The translations under genes and the position numbers were made by a program. From CAYLNK01 sp964384675 (lineage in GTDB: Bacteria > Acidobacteriota > Thermoanaerobaculia > UBA5066): DNA of 5,427 nt. Positions 5,224 to 5,427 of this stretch are shown here, piece after piece; positions within the stretch are counted from its first letter, which is position 1, and every line of letters begins with the position of its first letter. Where the stretch lies: contig CAYLNK010000389.1 in the NCBI GenBank assembly GCA_964384675.1, forward strand, positions 1 through 5,427, given 5' to 3'. The notes under the pieces were generated by a model. The model was not told where the DNA came from. It did no database searches and saw only the letters and a program-made list of their open reading frames with translations.

Positions 5224-5427
5224 TCGAGGTCCTTCTTCCCGCTCGACGGCTCGGCTGCGGCCCGGCGCGTGGTCCCGGGGCGCGGCGCCCGGACCCGCTT
5301 CGGCACGGACGCCGTCTCGCTGCGGAAGTAGTGGGCGACCGAGAGCCCCACCCGCAAGGCGTCCGGGTCCGACGCGAACGCCGCGGCGGCGTTGGGTAAT
5401 CGTTCAGTGTTCTTCGGCGCCCGCTTC
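5220..5427 (-). CDS. C-terminal fragment of upstream gene, probably PilO/GspM-like
   Basis: I translated this end by hand: 68 residues plus a TGA at 5222-5220, open to the window edge, so the start is missing. The visible part has a likely folded piece (FASDPDALRVGLSVAHYF), whose final beta strand resembles the end of PilO-type ferredoxin-like domains. A basic, Ala/Pro-rich tail of about 35 residues ending GKKDLE follows. The stop overlaps the next gene's ATG by four bases (ATGA), so it is in the same operon. The PilO assignment rests mainly on order (PilO, PilP, secretin) and is an inference; PilN or an unrelated protein cannot be excluded. The basic tail is unlike the short ends usual for PilO. 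Confidence 0.5.
   Translation of the reverse strand, partial: KRAPKNTERLPNAAAAFASDPDALRVGLSVAHYFRSETASVPKRVRAPRPGTTRRAAAEPSSGKKDLE

Noticed and set aside
4513..5331. A 272-residue plus-strand open frame at the right end.
   Set aside because: Antisense to the PilP-like gene and the secretin start; Arg-rich composition with no motif.

Overview
This is a very GC-rich bacterial window (by eye about two thirds G+C, with strong G/C preference at third codon positions). Every gene I can support is on the minus strand. It reads as one compact operon for the envelope-spanning part of a type II secretion / type IV pilus-like machine. The last gene, an M16 zinc peptidase, runs off the left edge. Pro/Thr-rich 'PTPTP' linkers, a lipoprotein-like TPR-containing secretin with a C-terminal cohesin-like domain, and GspG-like pseudopilins ending in W suggest Acidobacteriota or a related Gram-negative phylum. 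That is inference; there is no rRNA or other marker gene to confirm it.

Layout in transcription order (right to left). At 5427-5220 is the C-terminal end of an upstream gene, probably the PilO/GspM-like inner-membrane protein. At 5223-4651 is a PilP/GspC-like bitopic periplasmic protein with a TM anchor, a Pro/Thr linker and a C-terminal beta domain. At 4640-2208 is the secretin: signal/lipoprotein leader, TPRs, STN/N0, N1-like domain, secretin barrel, Pro-rich linker and cohesin-like domain. At 2196-1729, 1727-1299 and 1302-703 are three tandem prepilin-like proteins. The first two are GspG-like with Glu+5. The third starts at GTG, lacks Glu+5 and carries its own Pro/Ser/Thr linker. A short GC hairpin lies in the 34-nt gap after the third pseudopilin, followed by the M16 peptidase N-terminal half from 668 to the edge.

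Junctions are extremely tight: ATGA overlap, Shine-Dalgarno built on a stop codon, 11-nt gap, 1-nt gap, GTGA overlap. This supports one translationally coupled polycistron. Functionally, the PilO-like and PilP-like proteins would link the inner-membrane platform to the secretin, which forms the outer-membrane channel. The three pseudopilins would form and tip a periplasmic pseudopilus. The ATPase, the platform protein (GspF/PilC) and the prepilin peptidase are not in the window, so secretion versus pilus function cannot be decided here. No promoter, RNA gene, mobile element or CRISPR array is visible, and no stretch over 300 bases is gene-free. The large open frames on the plus strand are GC-driven shadows of these genes.
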